Positions 1 to 11,700 of a stretch of 64,000 nt of DNA are shown piece by piece. The stretch is from Girardinichthys multiradiatus. Taxonomy: Eukaryota > Chordata > Actinopteri > Cyprinodontiformes > Goodeidae. Every line of letters starts with the position of its first letter. Within the stretch, counting starts at the first letter, position 1. The position numbers were made by a program, and so were the translations under genes. The DNA is taken from NCBI RefSeq assembly GCF_021462225.1, contig NC_061802.1, positions 5,413,859 through 5,477,858 of the forward strand, given 5' to 3'. Below the pieces are notes generated by a model. The model made no database searches, was not told where the DNA came from, and was given only the letters and a program-made list of their open reading frames with translations.

Positions 1-570
1 CAGTAGAGACAATATTATTAATCTGTGTCTGATTAATCTGTGGCTATCCTCAAGAACCCGGATGTGTGACACAGAAAACTGAATTTTGGAACTGAAATTG
101 AATTACAGATCTGAAAGTGAAAGTAGTCAAACTGAATTTTTAATACAACAAAATACATTTTAAAAGCAAATTAATTCAGTTTCAAACCATAAAATTCAGT
201 TTCAGTTTAGTGAAATTCATTTTCAAACCAATGCATTTAATTTCAAATTACACAAATACCAATTCAGTCAGAGCAATTCAAATTCAGTTTCTGATGGCAG
301 ACGTTTCTTCCCATAGACCATACCATGTCCTGCTACTTAGTCCAAATACATGAAGAGTACAGGAGACTATCTCATGTAGAACACAGCCAGTAATAACAAG
401 ATATTCCATTAGATTTTTACAGTGTTACTTTATCAATTTTTCTATTACTCTATATATTTATCTTAAACACCATGAATTTAACTTGTGCAGTTAGACTTTT
501 TATATCCCCTGTAAATTTAAACGTTGCAGAGAACCACTCTCTGACTTCCCTTATCTCTTTCAACTCTCAG
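1..570. other. intronic sequence upstream of the first visible fndc7-like exon
   Basis: This AT-rich stretch ends in a good acceptor (tctcag at 565-570). Between about 170 and 300 an imperfect motif of the type aattcagtttca recurs several times, which looks like low-complexity or short degenerate repeat sequence. I see no exon here. It is probably an intron of the fibronectin type III gene that starts before the window. Confidence 0.55.
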
Positions 571-3082
571 TTCCTTGCGCACCTTCTAATCTCACCGTTG
601 ATGTTGACTGCCGGACGAACTACGCCAGGCTTTCATGGGATTACACTAAGTTTGCTGGGGAGTATTTTGGCCATGCAGCATCTATGGATGGAGAAACATT
701 CTCCTGTGATAGCAGCAAAACTTCGTGCACACTTGGAACCCTACAGTGTGGTCACACCTACAACTTCACTGTTAAAGCTTTTGATGGCATCTGCAACAGC
801 TCCATCAGCTTACCTCTGCATGAAGGAGCAGGTAACTATTAAGTTATATGAATGATTTTTAAAAATAAAAATAATGTTTACAGTTTGACTGGTAAAATCC
901 TCTTTCTCATTCACATTCAGCTCCGTGCCCTCCATCTCGTTTGAATGTTCGTATGCAGAGAATAAAGCAAATGTACTGGGCCATGATCTCATGGGACAAA
1001 GTCAACTGTTCAAACATTGAGTATTTGGCTGAAATTAAAGGCCAGATTGGAAATAACTCGCAAACCCTGATGAAAGTCTCCTCTTACTGGCTGCTCAGGC
1101 CTTACTTTGAGCTACCAATGCCTTGCAGCACAGCTTTTACTGTGGCTGTATTCTCCAGAAACTCGGGTGGAGTCAGCAAGTCATCCAGAATCTTCTCTGG
1201 AATCACAGGTATGTTCAAATTTCTAACTTTACCAAAAAGTAATTTTTAGAGAAAGACCTGCATGATTCAGCTTTAGTCCTTTTATGAACAGCACTGTCTT
1301 TGTTTATCTTGCAGAGCCCTGTGCGCCACAGAGGGTGAAATACAGTGGGAACACATCCCAGGTCCTGTTGTCCTGGGATGCTTCGGTGTTTGCCACAATG
1401 TACACAGTCTACAACGTATCAGGGGGCAGCTATGTGAAGCTCTGCAACACCACGGGGCTCTCCTGCCAGTTGACTAACTTCAACCCTGCTGCCACAAAAG
1501 TAACAGCCAGCAATGCTGTGGGGGAAAGCAACCCAAGCCAAAACATTACAGGTCTGACATTTGGTAGCAGATCTTACAACATGATTTTTACATGATTACA
1601 GTTTTACATACATCGAGTACAATGCATTCACATTCTCAGCTACACTCACACTCTGCAGAATGTCCTAAGAATGATGGTAGGGAGTGAGTTTCAGTTCATT
1701 CAAAAACGTACTCTCTGCTGGGCCTGGTTTATGATCCCAATGATGTTCTTTAACAAGGGAAGGTCATCATTGACTTTCTTCCTGTACATCCATTAATCAT
1801 TAATATGAATGAGTTCTTCTAGTGGGTTGTCACCTGCATATTTAGTGATCAGGTTTACCTCATCTGAGGGTGCACAGCTATGTGTTAGCTGTGTAAAGAG
1901 CATTGGACTGAGCACACAACCTTGAGGGGTCCCAGTGCTCAGCACGATGGAGCACCTGGAGCTGTCAGGAGGAATCTAAGAATCCAGATAAACATTAAGA
2001 CCAAGCAAGAGAAATGTATCTGTCTCCGGAGAATGATGGAATAAAATTCTTGATGATCGAATGGGAGGTATGGGGGAATTTTGTGTAGAGAGAAGAGGAT
2101 ATAAAGTGAAGATGTGGGTTTTTTGCAACTTCTGTTGTAATTTCTGTATTAAGCAAAAACTTTGGAGTTGGATAGCTTCCTAATACTGTGTAGGCCTAGT
2201 GCATTTAAAGGTTGAAACTCATTTTTTAGCTTTGCTCCTACATGTATGCCTTTACCCTGCTATTTATGCTTTTCACTTTCCACTTAATAAAAGATGTGGT
2301 TCAACTATTACACTGCAATATGGCACTCCTCTGCAGAACGTTTTATTTTGTACATGTTTAAAAAATCTATTTTTTTGCAGCTTTAGACAAATTCTATTTT
2401 GTAGAAGCTGAGGCAAAAGTAGCTCTTTGAATTGAAAACGTTTCTGACCCTTGCCCTATACCCAGATGTGAGTGCTCAAATATAGGATTAGCACAAAGAA
2501 CAAGGAGGAAGGGAAGGGATTCAATGAGGCAATATAATTCGGTTCAGCTTTATTGTGCAAAATTATACACTAAATCGTATCCCTTATGTAAAACTAAATG
2601 ATCAGAAAACAGTGCTGATAAAAATGTGTCTGCTATGTTCATCAGGTCCAGTGAGTGCACGCAGAAGACGAGATCTGCAACCCACTCAACTCAATGCCTA
2701 TGAAGGTGAAAGTAAGTGATGTGTTAACAGTACATTACAATTATTAGTTTTAATGTTGTAGATGCTACCTTCCAACTCTTTGCACTCTTGTCTCTTAGAT
2801 CTTGAAACCCCAGAGGTGCTGGCTGTAACAGTAAGCGGAGGTTCTATGTATGTGAGGTGGAGGATGGTGAAAGGCGCAACCAAGTATGAGCTCATCATCG
2901 AGGAGGAGCAGAAAGCGGGGCAGACGACTCAGCTGCCGAGAGTGAGAAATATAGACGGGGATTTTTACACAGAGACTGATCTGAAACCTGTGACCACCTA
3001 CTGCGTCAGAGTGGCAGCGAAGGACGGCTTCAACCAAAGCAACTATTCCTGGCCCGCATGCAGAAAAACCGGTGCTTTGTGA
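571..3082 (+). CDS. fndc7: fibronectin type III domain protein, FNDC7-like (3' part of gene)
   Basis: Five coding exons are visible: 571-831, 921-1208, 1315-1551, 2646-2711 and 2799-3082 (stop TGA 3080-3082). All have GT-AG borders and compatible phases. The first three each encode one FN3-like domain opening with a Cys-Pro motif (PCAPSNLTVDC, APCPPSRLNV, EPCAPQRVKY); the one-exon-per-domain layout and the paired cysteines are typical of FNDC7. The fourth exon is a short linker containing ARRRRD. The fifth encodes a last FN3-like domain ending in TTYCVRVAAKDG. Many N-x-S/T sequons fit a secreted or extracellular protein. Its role is poorly known. The N-terminus and signal peptide lie outside the window. 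An alternative ending is possible: a weak donor at 3072 and an acceptor at 3481-3482 would swap the last residues for 14 others. Fish have several FNDC7-related copies, so the exact paralogue is unsure. Confidence 0.8.
1670..1990 (-). mobile_element. LINE reverse-transcriptase remnant (Rex1/L2-like), antisense
   Basis: Read on the minus strand, this intron stretch encodes TPQGCVLSPMLFTQLTHSC followed by a decayed catalytic box TKYAGDN, where the family has F/Y-A-D-D. These are reverse-transcriptase motifs of Rex1/L2-type non-LTR retrotransposons. The fragment is short, its YADD is mutated, and no intact frame flanks it, so it is a dead copy. It lies between the third and fourth visible fndc7-like exons. 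Confidence 0.7.
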
Positions 3083-3392
3083 AGATACAAATTTCATATA
3101 TAGAGACTGGATGAAACATTTTTTTTTCCACTAAGTAGCATCCATACGTATTCGTTCTGGTTTGTTCTCAAAGAACTTTAGGAAGATACAAAAATTGCAT
3201 CAATAAGGCCAGATTTTTTCTTTAAGGTACATTTTACTTGTCTCAGAGAAATACTAATCAAAACTATGAGAAAATATCATTTAGACATTTATAGCTGTCT
3301 TAAAGTTTGCTGAAGTCATATTTATCAAAAATTGTTATATTTTTAAGATAGGTCATTAGATTCTTGGGATGATTGTTAAACCTAAAAAACTC

Positions 3393-3398
3393 AATAAA
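3393..3398 (+). terminator. candidate poly(A) signal of the fndc7-like gene
   Basis: AATAAA lies about 310 bp after the stop codon. A second AATAAA at 3511-3516 lies inside the possible alternative last exon. Which is used cannot be told from sequence. Confidence 0.4.
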
Positions 3399-3984
3399 CC
3401 GATAATTTATCAAGAAATATATTCAAAAGCATTCAATATATTTTCCTGGTGATGAACTCTGACTTCTCTTTGTGAATTACAGGTTTTTCTAACTGTTCTG
3501 CTGATGATGAAATAAAAAGAAATTTATGACACATTGAAACACACCTGTGAAATTATTTTGGTTGGAATATGTCTATGGTGTGCCTATGCATGTAAAATAC
3601 ATTACTGAAAATCTGACATAAAGAATACATGAAAGGGTTATTGTCAAACCAAAAACAGAGATATTTATTCACTTATTGGTGAGACGTTGCAAGTGACTGA
3701 AACAAAATCGTAAAGTCAAATATTTATGATTTTATTAAAGGCCAGCCAGGTTTATTAAGAATGCACTGGTTAATTGAAGAATCCGAGGTAAAGGAAACGA
3801 CACAGTAAAATTTTAATTTGAAATGACAAAAATCAACCGAGAAAATATTTAATCCTCATTGGAAAGCTATTATAAACAGTTTGAGTTCTGATTTAAAGAA
3901 GACAACAGTTTCGGCACATCTCCGTGTTGAGTCAAGAGCTAAGGAGGATAGAAACTAAATGTTGCCTTACCTTGTTTACTTCTG

Positions 3985-4540
3985 GTTCAGTGCCATTAAA
4001 TATACGTATGCTTCAAAATCTAAACTAGTTGGAAATGTAGAGATTGAATAAAAGTGCTCCTGAAATGTAACCTTGAGGAACCCCACATATGAACTTTGCA
4101 TGTTCAGATTTATAACTGAGATGACACAAAATGGCCCTGGTCTGCCCAATAAGATTAGAGAACAGTTTTGCTCAGTACCAAATAAGATTGGAAGCACAGT
4201 TACAGTTTATCAACCAGTAGGTTAAGATTCCTTTTGTCAAATGCAGTCCTCAGATCCTGTTTTACAAAGACGTTTCTCATGTTGGTAACGCTGGTAAGCT
4301 CCACGTCAGTTAAATCTTTTACCAAAGTAGTCTCAGCGCTTTGGTCAAAAAAACCTGCCTGGAAAGCACGAAAGATATTGTTTTTCATCAAAGATTTGTG
4401 CTTTATTGATAAACCACCTTTGGAGTAACCTTTTTCGAAATGTTAAGTTAGATTGTAATAAGTGACTATTGAGGCATCTAGATTAGGCTTCTTTAAAAGA
4501 GGTTTGATCAGTTTTCAGGTCCTGTGTAACATGCCATGTG
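3985..4540 (-). mobile_element. LINE reverse-transcriptase remnant, antisense, several frames
   Basis: On the minus strand one frame gives KQDLRTAFDKRNLNLLVDKL, a decayed form of the RT motif D-L-x-x-A-F-D...NLL..KL. A second frame gives ICGVPQGYISGALLFNLYIS, the PQG...LLFNLY box. Upstream in the same orientation are LIKPLLKKPNLD and FRAFQAGF, which match the segment before the RT core in the same LINE group. Frameshifts and stops separate the blocks. This is an old fragment in the spacer between the fndc7-like gene and henmt1. Confidence 0.7.
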
Positions 4541-4799
4541 TGAAGAGGAGGATGTATGATGTGAAATATTTAAGGTGCGACACAGCTAAAAACTGTGATG
4601 AAAACAAAGTACTTAAGTAGTGCATTAACTTGAGACAGACTGACAAGAAAAGTAGAGTGTCTACACATAGATCGGATTTACTTTTTTCAGTGTTCAAACA
4701 TTTCTTCAAGCAAAGTGGGTAACTGATTGTGCCTAAATGAATAAAATTTGTCCGAGACATTAAAAAACAGGTTTTACTCGGAACAACTTGATGCATCTT

Positions 4800-5762
4800 G
4801 TTAACAATGAAAATAAACTTATAACACTTCTATTTTGAAAGCATTTTTAAGGTTTACAGCATTTATGCAAACTGGCTTAAACATTTGCACAGTACTGTAT
4901 TTAAATATGACCAAGGACTGTAGATTTGGATCATTTATACAGACAGTTATTGTTTCCCAAAGCTGGGGACACACTACACATGAGCTGCAACACTATTTTT
5001 TTTAAACTTTGTTTGCATTTACACAACATTATAAACAAAAACGCAAAAAAACACTTACACAATAGTATACAACAGAATGTGTACTATTTGAGAGCCAAAA
5101 AACAGTTTAAAAAAAGGGCCTTATTAAAATACACCGAACATTTTACATTTTGAGCAGAGGGTAAAAATGCTCCTAAATTAAATATTTAATTCTAATTGGG
5201 AAATATAAAAAAAAATTATATTAGAAATTAATTGTCCAGCCAAACTTAAAAAAATTAATCACGCACTCCAGTCCAAAGATTAGTTTTCTGTTCTAAGATG
5301 GAAATAATAGAGTTTTTTGTATTGTATTGTATTGTATTCTACAGTCAACTTAGAATTAGCGTTCATATTAGGCTCGTTGGTCAGATTTAAAGTAGGCCTA
5401 CCTTTTGAAAATAACATTTAAGCAGGTGACATACTTTTTATTAGGCCCACAGTTTTGCATTAAAAATGTTTTTTTTTTTTCTGGTCTGATGTAATATTCT
5501 AATTTTAATGACTTGTTTTCATTAGCTGATAATTAACTTAAAATTAATTGACTTAAAAACCTTAGTCTCTGTCTCTATAAAATGTTTTTGCTGAGTGAAA
5601 TGAGTTGCTGAAATCAACTTTTTAATAATATTCTAATTTATTGGATATGATTCTATTCTATTATGCTCGCAGCCCTCTGGTAGCACCGCAGCGTCGCACA
5701 TTTCAACAGCGCCCTCTACAGCCAGGCGGGTTAATAGATAGAATTAGTGTTGTTGGAGAAAA
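4800..5762. other. AT-rich spacer and probable henmt1 5' region
   Basis: No coding exon or recognised repeat family was found, apart from a short run of about four TATTG units near 5317-5338. The last 120 bp (5660-5760) are locally richer in CpG and probably contain the henmt1 5' UTR and promoter. No convincing TATA box was seen. Confidence 0.4.
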
Positions 5763-8700
5763 ATGAATCCCATTTTCAGTCCTTCGCTTCACATTCAAAG
5801 ACATCAGTTTGTCATCGATTTTGTCAGAAAAAACAAACCTAAACAGGTTGTTGCTGTATAAATTATTCAACATTTCAACTATTCTGAACTCTGGCTTCGA
5901 AGCCAACGTTTGCTAGCAGCAATTAACGCCTCGTTGTAGCAAATCAGTTAACGATATTAGCTACTTCAGGCTTCTCTGCATTAATCAGTTTTACTAGTTG
6001 TTGTGAACGTTTTCGCTCCATTTATTGCAATGTTGCTTGTCATGTTGCTTGTTTTTCTTCTCCCACCAGGTAGCCGACTTGGGCTGCGGTGAGGGTAAGC
6101 TCCTGAAACAGCTCAAGTTTCACCGGAACATTGAACTGCTGGTCGGCGTGGACAGCAATGGCGCAAAAATCAAGAAAATGAGGTAAGTGAACTAAGATGC
6201 AGCACAGACACGGCTTTCAGGGCAGATTTGTTTTATTCATAGTTATCTCACACGGTTAAATAGCTTACAGGTTTTCCATAAGTTAACTGTAAAATTACAA
6301 ACCACATTCATGCCTAGAGGCAATACAGAAAGAGCCCGGGCTGGGATTTGAACCCAGGGCCATCTTTCTGCAAGACTGTGCAGAAGTTTCATTTATTTAA
6401 ATTACAAAAAGAATGTTGTTATACAAAGTTAGAAAAAAACAACATATGAAGCAAGTTGTAACAAAACAAGTTAAATATAGGCCTCATTATAAGGATCATT
6501 AGTCTTAAAAGTAGAGGGGAACAGAACATCATTCCCAAACTGTACCTGGAAAAAAAATATTGGTTGTGCATCTAGAACAAATCTCCATATTTAAGATTTG
6601 AAAATAGACAAAAGTTGTACTGAGAACTCTGAAAGTTAGTTTGGTAAAATATGAAATTTTGTCATGAAAAGTGTCTAACAATAAAGGTTTCGAAACAGGA
6701 AACCAATGTAGGGACGGCAGCTTTGGGGAAATGCGGAACAGTTAGTAATCCTGTTTTTAAGGATAAAACTTTGACCCCATTTAGAATTGAGTGACAGAGG
6801 TACAGTTGTGTCCAAATTATACATGTCCTTTCTGAGTTTAGATTTAAAATTAATTTCATTCAACCAAGAGGGTTGCTTCTGATAAGGAAATGATACAGAC
6901 ATCTCTCAGCAGATCATGAAAACATGTAAAGGAAAGTATAAATAAAAAAAAAAAAATCAGTTTTTATTTAGACTTTAGTAAAAATATGGCATGTTGGAGG
7001 TGATTTCTAAGTCTCTTCTAAGTCTCTGGGACCTACCTTGTTTCTTACTATTAAATTAAAAAAAGGGAAGTTAATTGTTAACCATAACTGTAGACCTGCC
7101 GTATAGGTCTGCAATTTCCACAATTAATTAGTTTTTCGAGTTTTGTGGCTTCAGTTTAATTCAGTTTCAGTTCAGTTTATTTATATAGCACCAATTCACA
7201 TTTAATCCAATCATAGAGACAGACAGATTTCTGTATGAAGTCAGGTACATACATACAGGTCCTTCTCAAAATATTAGCATATTGTGATAAAGTTCATTAT
7301 TTTCCATAATGTCATGATGAAAATTTAACATTCATATATTTTAGATTCATTGCACACTAATTGAAATATTTCAGGTCTTTTATTGTCTTAATACGGATGA
7401 TTTTGGCATACAGCTCATGAAAACCCAAAATTCCTATCTCACAAAATTAGCATATCATTAAAAGGGTCTCTAAACGAGCTATGAACCTAATCATCTGAAT
7501 CAACGAGTTAACTCTAAACACCTGCAAAAGATTCCTGAGGCCTTTAAAACTCCCAGCCTGGTTCATCACTCAAAACCCCAATCATGGGTAAGACTGCCGA
7601 CCTGACTGCTGTCCAGAAGGCCACTATTGACACCCTCAAGCAAGAGGGTAAGACACAGAAAGAAATTTCTGAACGAATAGGCTGTTCCCAGAGTGCTGTA
7701 TCAAGGCACCTCAGTGGGAAGTCTGTGGGAAGGAAAAAGTGTGGCAGAAAACGCTGCACAACTGAGAAGAGGTGACCGGACCCTGAGGAAGATTGTGGAG
7801 AAGGGCCGATTCCAGAACTTGGGGGACCTGCGGAAGCAGTGGACTGAGTCTGGAGTAGAAACATCCAGAACCACCGTGCACAGGCGTGTGCAGGAAATGG
7901 GCTACAGGTACCGCATTCCCCAGGTCAAGCCACTTTTGAACCAGAAACAGCGGCAGAAGCGCCTGACCTGGGCTACAGAGAAGCAGCACTGGACTGTTGC
8001 TCAGTGGTCCAAAGTACTTTTTTCGGATGAAAGCAAATTCTGCATGTCATTCAGAAATCAAGGTGCCAGAGTCTGGAGGAAGACTGGGAGAGAAGGAAAT
8101 GCCAAAATGCCAGAAGTCCAGTGTCAAGTACCCACAGTCAGTGATGGTCTGGGGTGCCGTGTCAGCTGCTGGTGTTGGTCCACTGTGTTTTATCAAGGGC
8201 AGGGTCAATGCAGCTAGCTATCAGGAGATTTTGGAGCACTTCATGCTTCCATCTGCTGAAAAGCTTTATGGAGATGAAGATTTCATTTTTCAGCACGACC
8301 TGTCACCTTCTCACAGTGCCAAAACCACTGGTAAATGGTTTACTGACCATGGTATCACTGTGCTCAATTGGCCTGCCAACTCTCCTGACCTGAACCCCAT
8401 AGAGAATCTGTGGGATATTGTGAAGAGAACGTTGAGAGACTCAAGACCCAACACTCTGGATGAGCTAAAGGCCGCTATCGAAGCATCCTGGGCCTCCATA
8501 AGGATTCCCGACCAAGTATTGAGTGCATAACTACATGATTATTTGAAGGTTGACGTTTTTTGTATTAAAAACACTTTTCTTTTATTGGTCGGATGAAATA
8601 TGCTAATTTTGTGAGATAGGAATTTTGGGTTTTCATGAGCTGTATGCCAAAATCATCCGTATTAAGACAATAAAAGACCTGAAATATTTCAATTAGTGTG

Positions 8701-11700
8701 CAATGAATCTAAAATATATGAATGTTAAATTTTCATCATGACATTATGGAAAATAATGAACTTTATCACAATATGCTAATATTTTGAGAAGGACCTGTAG
8801 TTATCAAACAGTCCAGTCAAGCTCAATTTATTATTCAAATTGATTAAAAAAGTTTTCTATTTAAGGAAATGCAACTGATTGCTTATAGTCATTGACTTGC
8901 AGCAATTACCTCTCCTAGATGAGCATGTAGCAGTAGTGGTCAGTCGTTTGGATAGTAGAACATGATTTTATTTGCATAACAAATGGAAAAAGAGTCAAAA
9001 AAAAGAAAAGGTCCCAGCACAGAACCCTGTGGTACGCCATAACTAACCCTGGTAAGCTTAGATGACACTGTAAAGTGGTACATAGTGGAACTGACTGACT
9101 AGGTAGGACTTAAATTAGTTTAAAGCTTTAACTGCTGTTAGCTGATTTTCTTGTTCTTGATATAAATTCATTTCTTTACAAGTGAGCAGAACTTTTTCTT
9201 TTGTATTATACAACTTATGATTGTTGTAAAACGACAATAAACATGTTAAACTTATGTTTTGGGTTGAGTTTGGCTTTGTTCTCCCCCTCAGGCACAGATT
9301 AGCTCCTCTGTCAACCGACTATCTGCAGCCTACTTATGACCAGCTGCGTGTAGAGCTGTACCAAGGTTCAGTGACACAAAGGGATGGTCGCCTCAGACGA
9401 TTTGATTTAGTGACCAGCATAGAACTGTAAGCAGCTGAGCGACAATGTTATCAGTTGCGATGTTTCTTGTTAAACATGTCTCATTTTATACGTTTTTTGT
9501 GTGTGTTTCTGCAGGATAGAGCACCTCACTCTTACTGATTTGGAGTGCTTTGCTTCTGTGGTTTTTGGATACATGATCCCGGCAAGTGTTATCGTCAGCA
9601 CCCCAAACTCTGAATTCAACGCGCTTCTGCCGGGACTGACTGGTTTCAGACACAGTGATCACAAGTTTGAGTGGAACAGATCAGAGTTCAGATCCTGGTA
9701 CAGTGCAGCGATTCACTTGATCACAAAAGAAACACACCAAACCCAGCAATACAGTAGAACATCAACAGTTAATTTATTCGAGTAATTCAGTCACATCAAC
9801 ATCATTGATCATATACAGGTCCTTCTCAAAATATTAGCATATTGTGATAAAGTTCATTATTTTCCGTAATGTCATGATGAAAATTTTACATTCATATATT
9901 TTAGATTCATTGCACACTAACTGAAATATTTCAGGTCTTTTATTGTCTTAATACGGATGATTTTGGCATACAGCTCATGAAAACCCAAAATTCCTATCTC
10001 ACAAAATTAGCATATCATTAAAAGGGTCTCTAAACGAGCTATGAACCTAATCATCTGAATCAACGAGTTAACTCTAAACACCTGCAAAAGATTCCTGAGG
10101 CCTTTAAAACTCCCAGCCTGGTTCATCACTCAAAACCCCAATCATGGGTAAGACTGCCGACCTGACTGCTGTCCAGAAGGCCACTATTGACACCCTCAAG
10201 CAAGAGGGTAAGACACAGAAAGAAATTTCTGAACGAATAGGCTGTTCCCAGAGTGCTGTATCAAGGCACCTCAGTGGGAAGTCTGTGGGAAGGAAAAAGT
10301 GGGGCAGAAAACGCTGCACAACGAGAAGAGGTGACCAGACCCTGAGGAAGATTGTGGAGAAGGGCCGATTCCAGACCTTGGGGGACCTGCGGAAGCAGTG
10401 GACTGAGTCTGGAGTAGAAGCATCCAGAGCCACCGTGCACAGGCGTGTGCAGGAAATGGGCTACAGGTGCCGCATTCCTCAGGTCAAGCCACTTTTGAAC
10501 CAGAAACAGCAGCAGAAGCGCCTGATCTGGGCTACAGAGAAGCAGCACTGGACTGTTGCTCAGTGGTCCAAAGTACTTTTTTCGGATGAAAGCAAATTCT
10601 GCATGTCATTCGGAAATCAAGGTGCCAGAATCTGGAGGAAGACTGGGGAGAAGGAAATGCCAGAAGTCCAGTGTCAAGTACCCACAGTCAGTGATGGTCT
10701 GGGGTGCCGTGTCAGCTGCTGGTGTTGGTCCACTGTGTTTTATCAAGGGCAGGATCAATGCAGCTAGCTATCAGGAGATTTTGGAGCACTTCATGCTTCC
10801 ATCTGCTCAAAAACTTTATGGAGATGAAGATTTCATTTTTCAGCACGACCTGGCACCTGCTCACAGTGCCAAAACCACTGGTAAATGGTTTACTGACCAT
10901 GGTATCACTGTGCTCAATTGGCCTGCCAACTCTCCTGACCTGAACCCCATAGAGAATCTGTGGGATATTGTGAAGAGAACGTTGAGAGACTCAAGACCCA
11001 ACACTCTGGATGAGCTAAAGGCCGCTATCGAAGCATCCTGGGCCTCCATAAGACCTCAGCAGTGCCACAGGCTGATTGCCTCCATGCCACGCCGCATTGA
11101 AGCAGTCATTTCTGCCAAAGGATTCCCGACCAAGTATTGAGTGCATAACTGTACATGATTATTTGAAGGTTGACGTTATTTGTATTAAAAACACTTTTCT
11201 TTTATTGGTCGGATGAAATATGCTAATTTTGTGAGATAGGAATTTTGGGTTTTCATGAGCTGTATGCCAAAATCATCCGTATTAAGACAATAAAAGACCT
11301 GAAATATTTCAGTTAGTGTGCAATGAATCTAAAATATATGAATGTTAAATTTTCATCATTACATTATGGAAAATAATGAACTTTATCACAATATGCTAAT
11401 ATTTTGAGAAGGACCTGTAGATTCATTACACACCAAGTGATATATCTCAAGAGTTCTTTAATTATCTTTTTGATGGATTATAGCTTACAGCTACTGAAGA
11501 CCCAAAATCCAGTTCCTCAGAAAATCAGATTTTTACATTAAACGAATAAAGTATTTAAAGTATTTAATTGCACTGTTTATGCAGTCAACACTTGGTCAGA
11601 CATTCTTTTGCATGAATTACTGCATCAATGCGGTGTGGCATGGAGGCGATCAGCCTGTGGCCCTGCCAAGGTGTAATGGAAGCCCAGGTTGCATTAATAC

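Noticed and set aside
6325..6372. Possible tRNA gene (B-box-like sequence)
   Set aside because: No cloverleaf can be formed; the flanking sequence matches the SINE family, so it is a SINE fragment.
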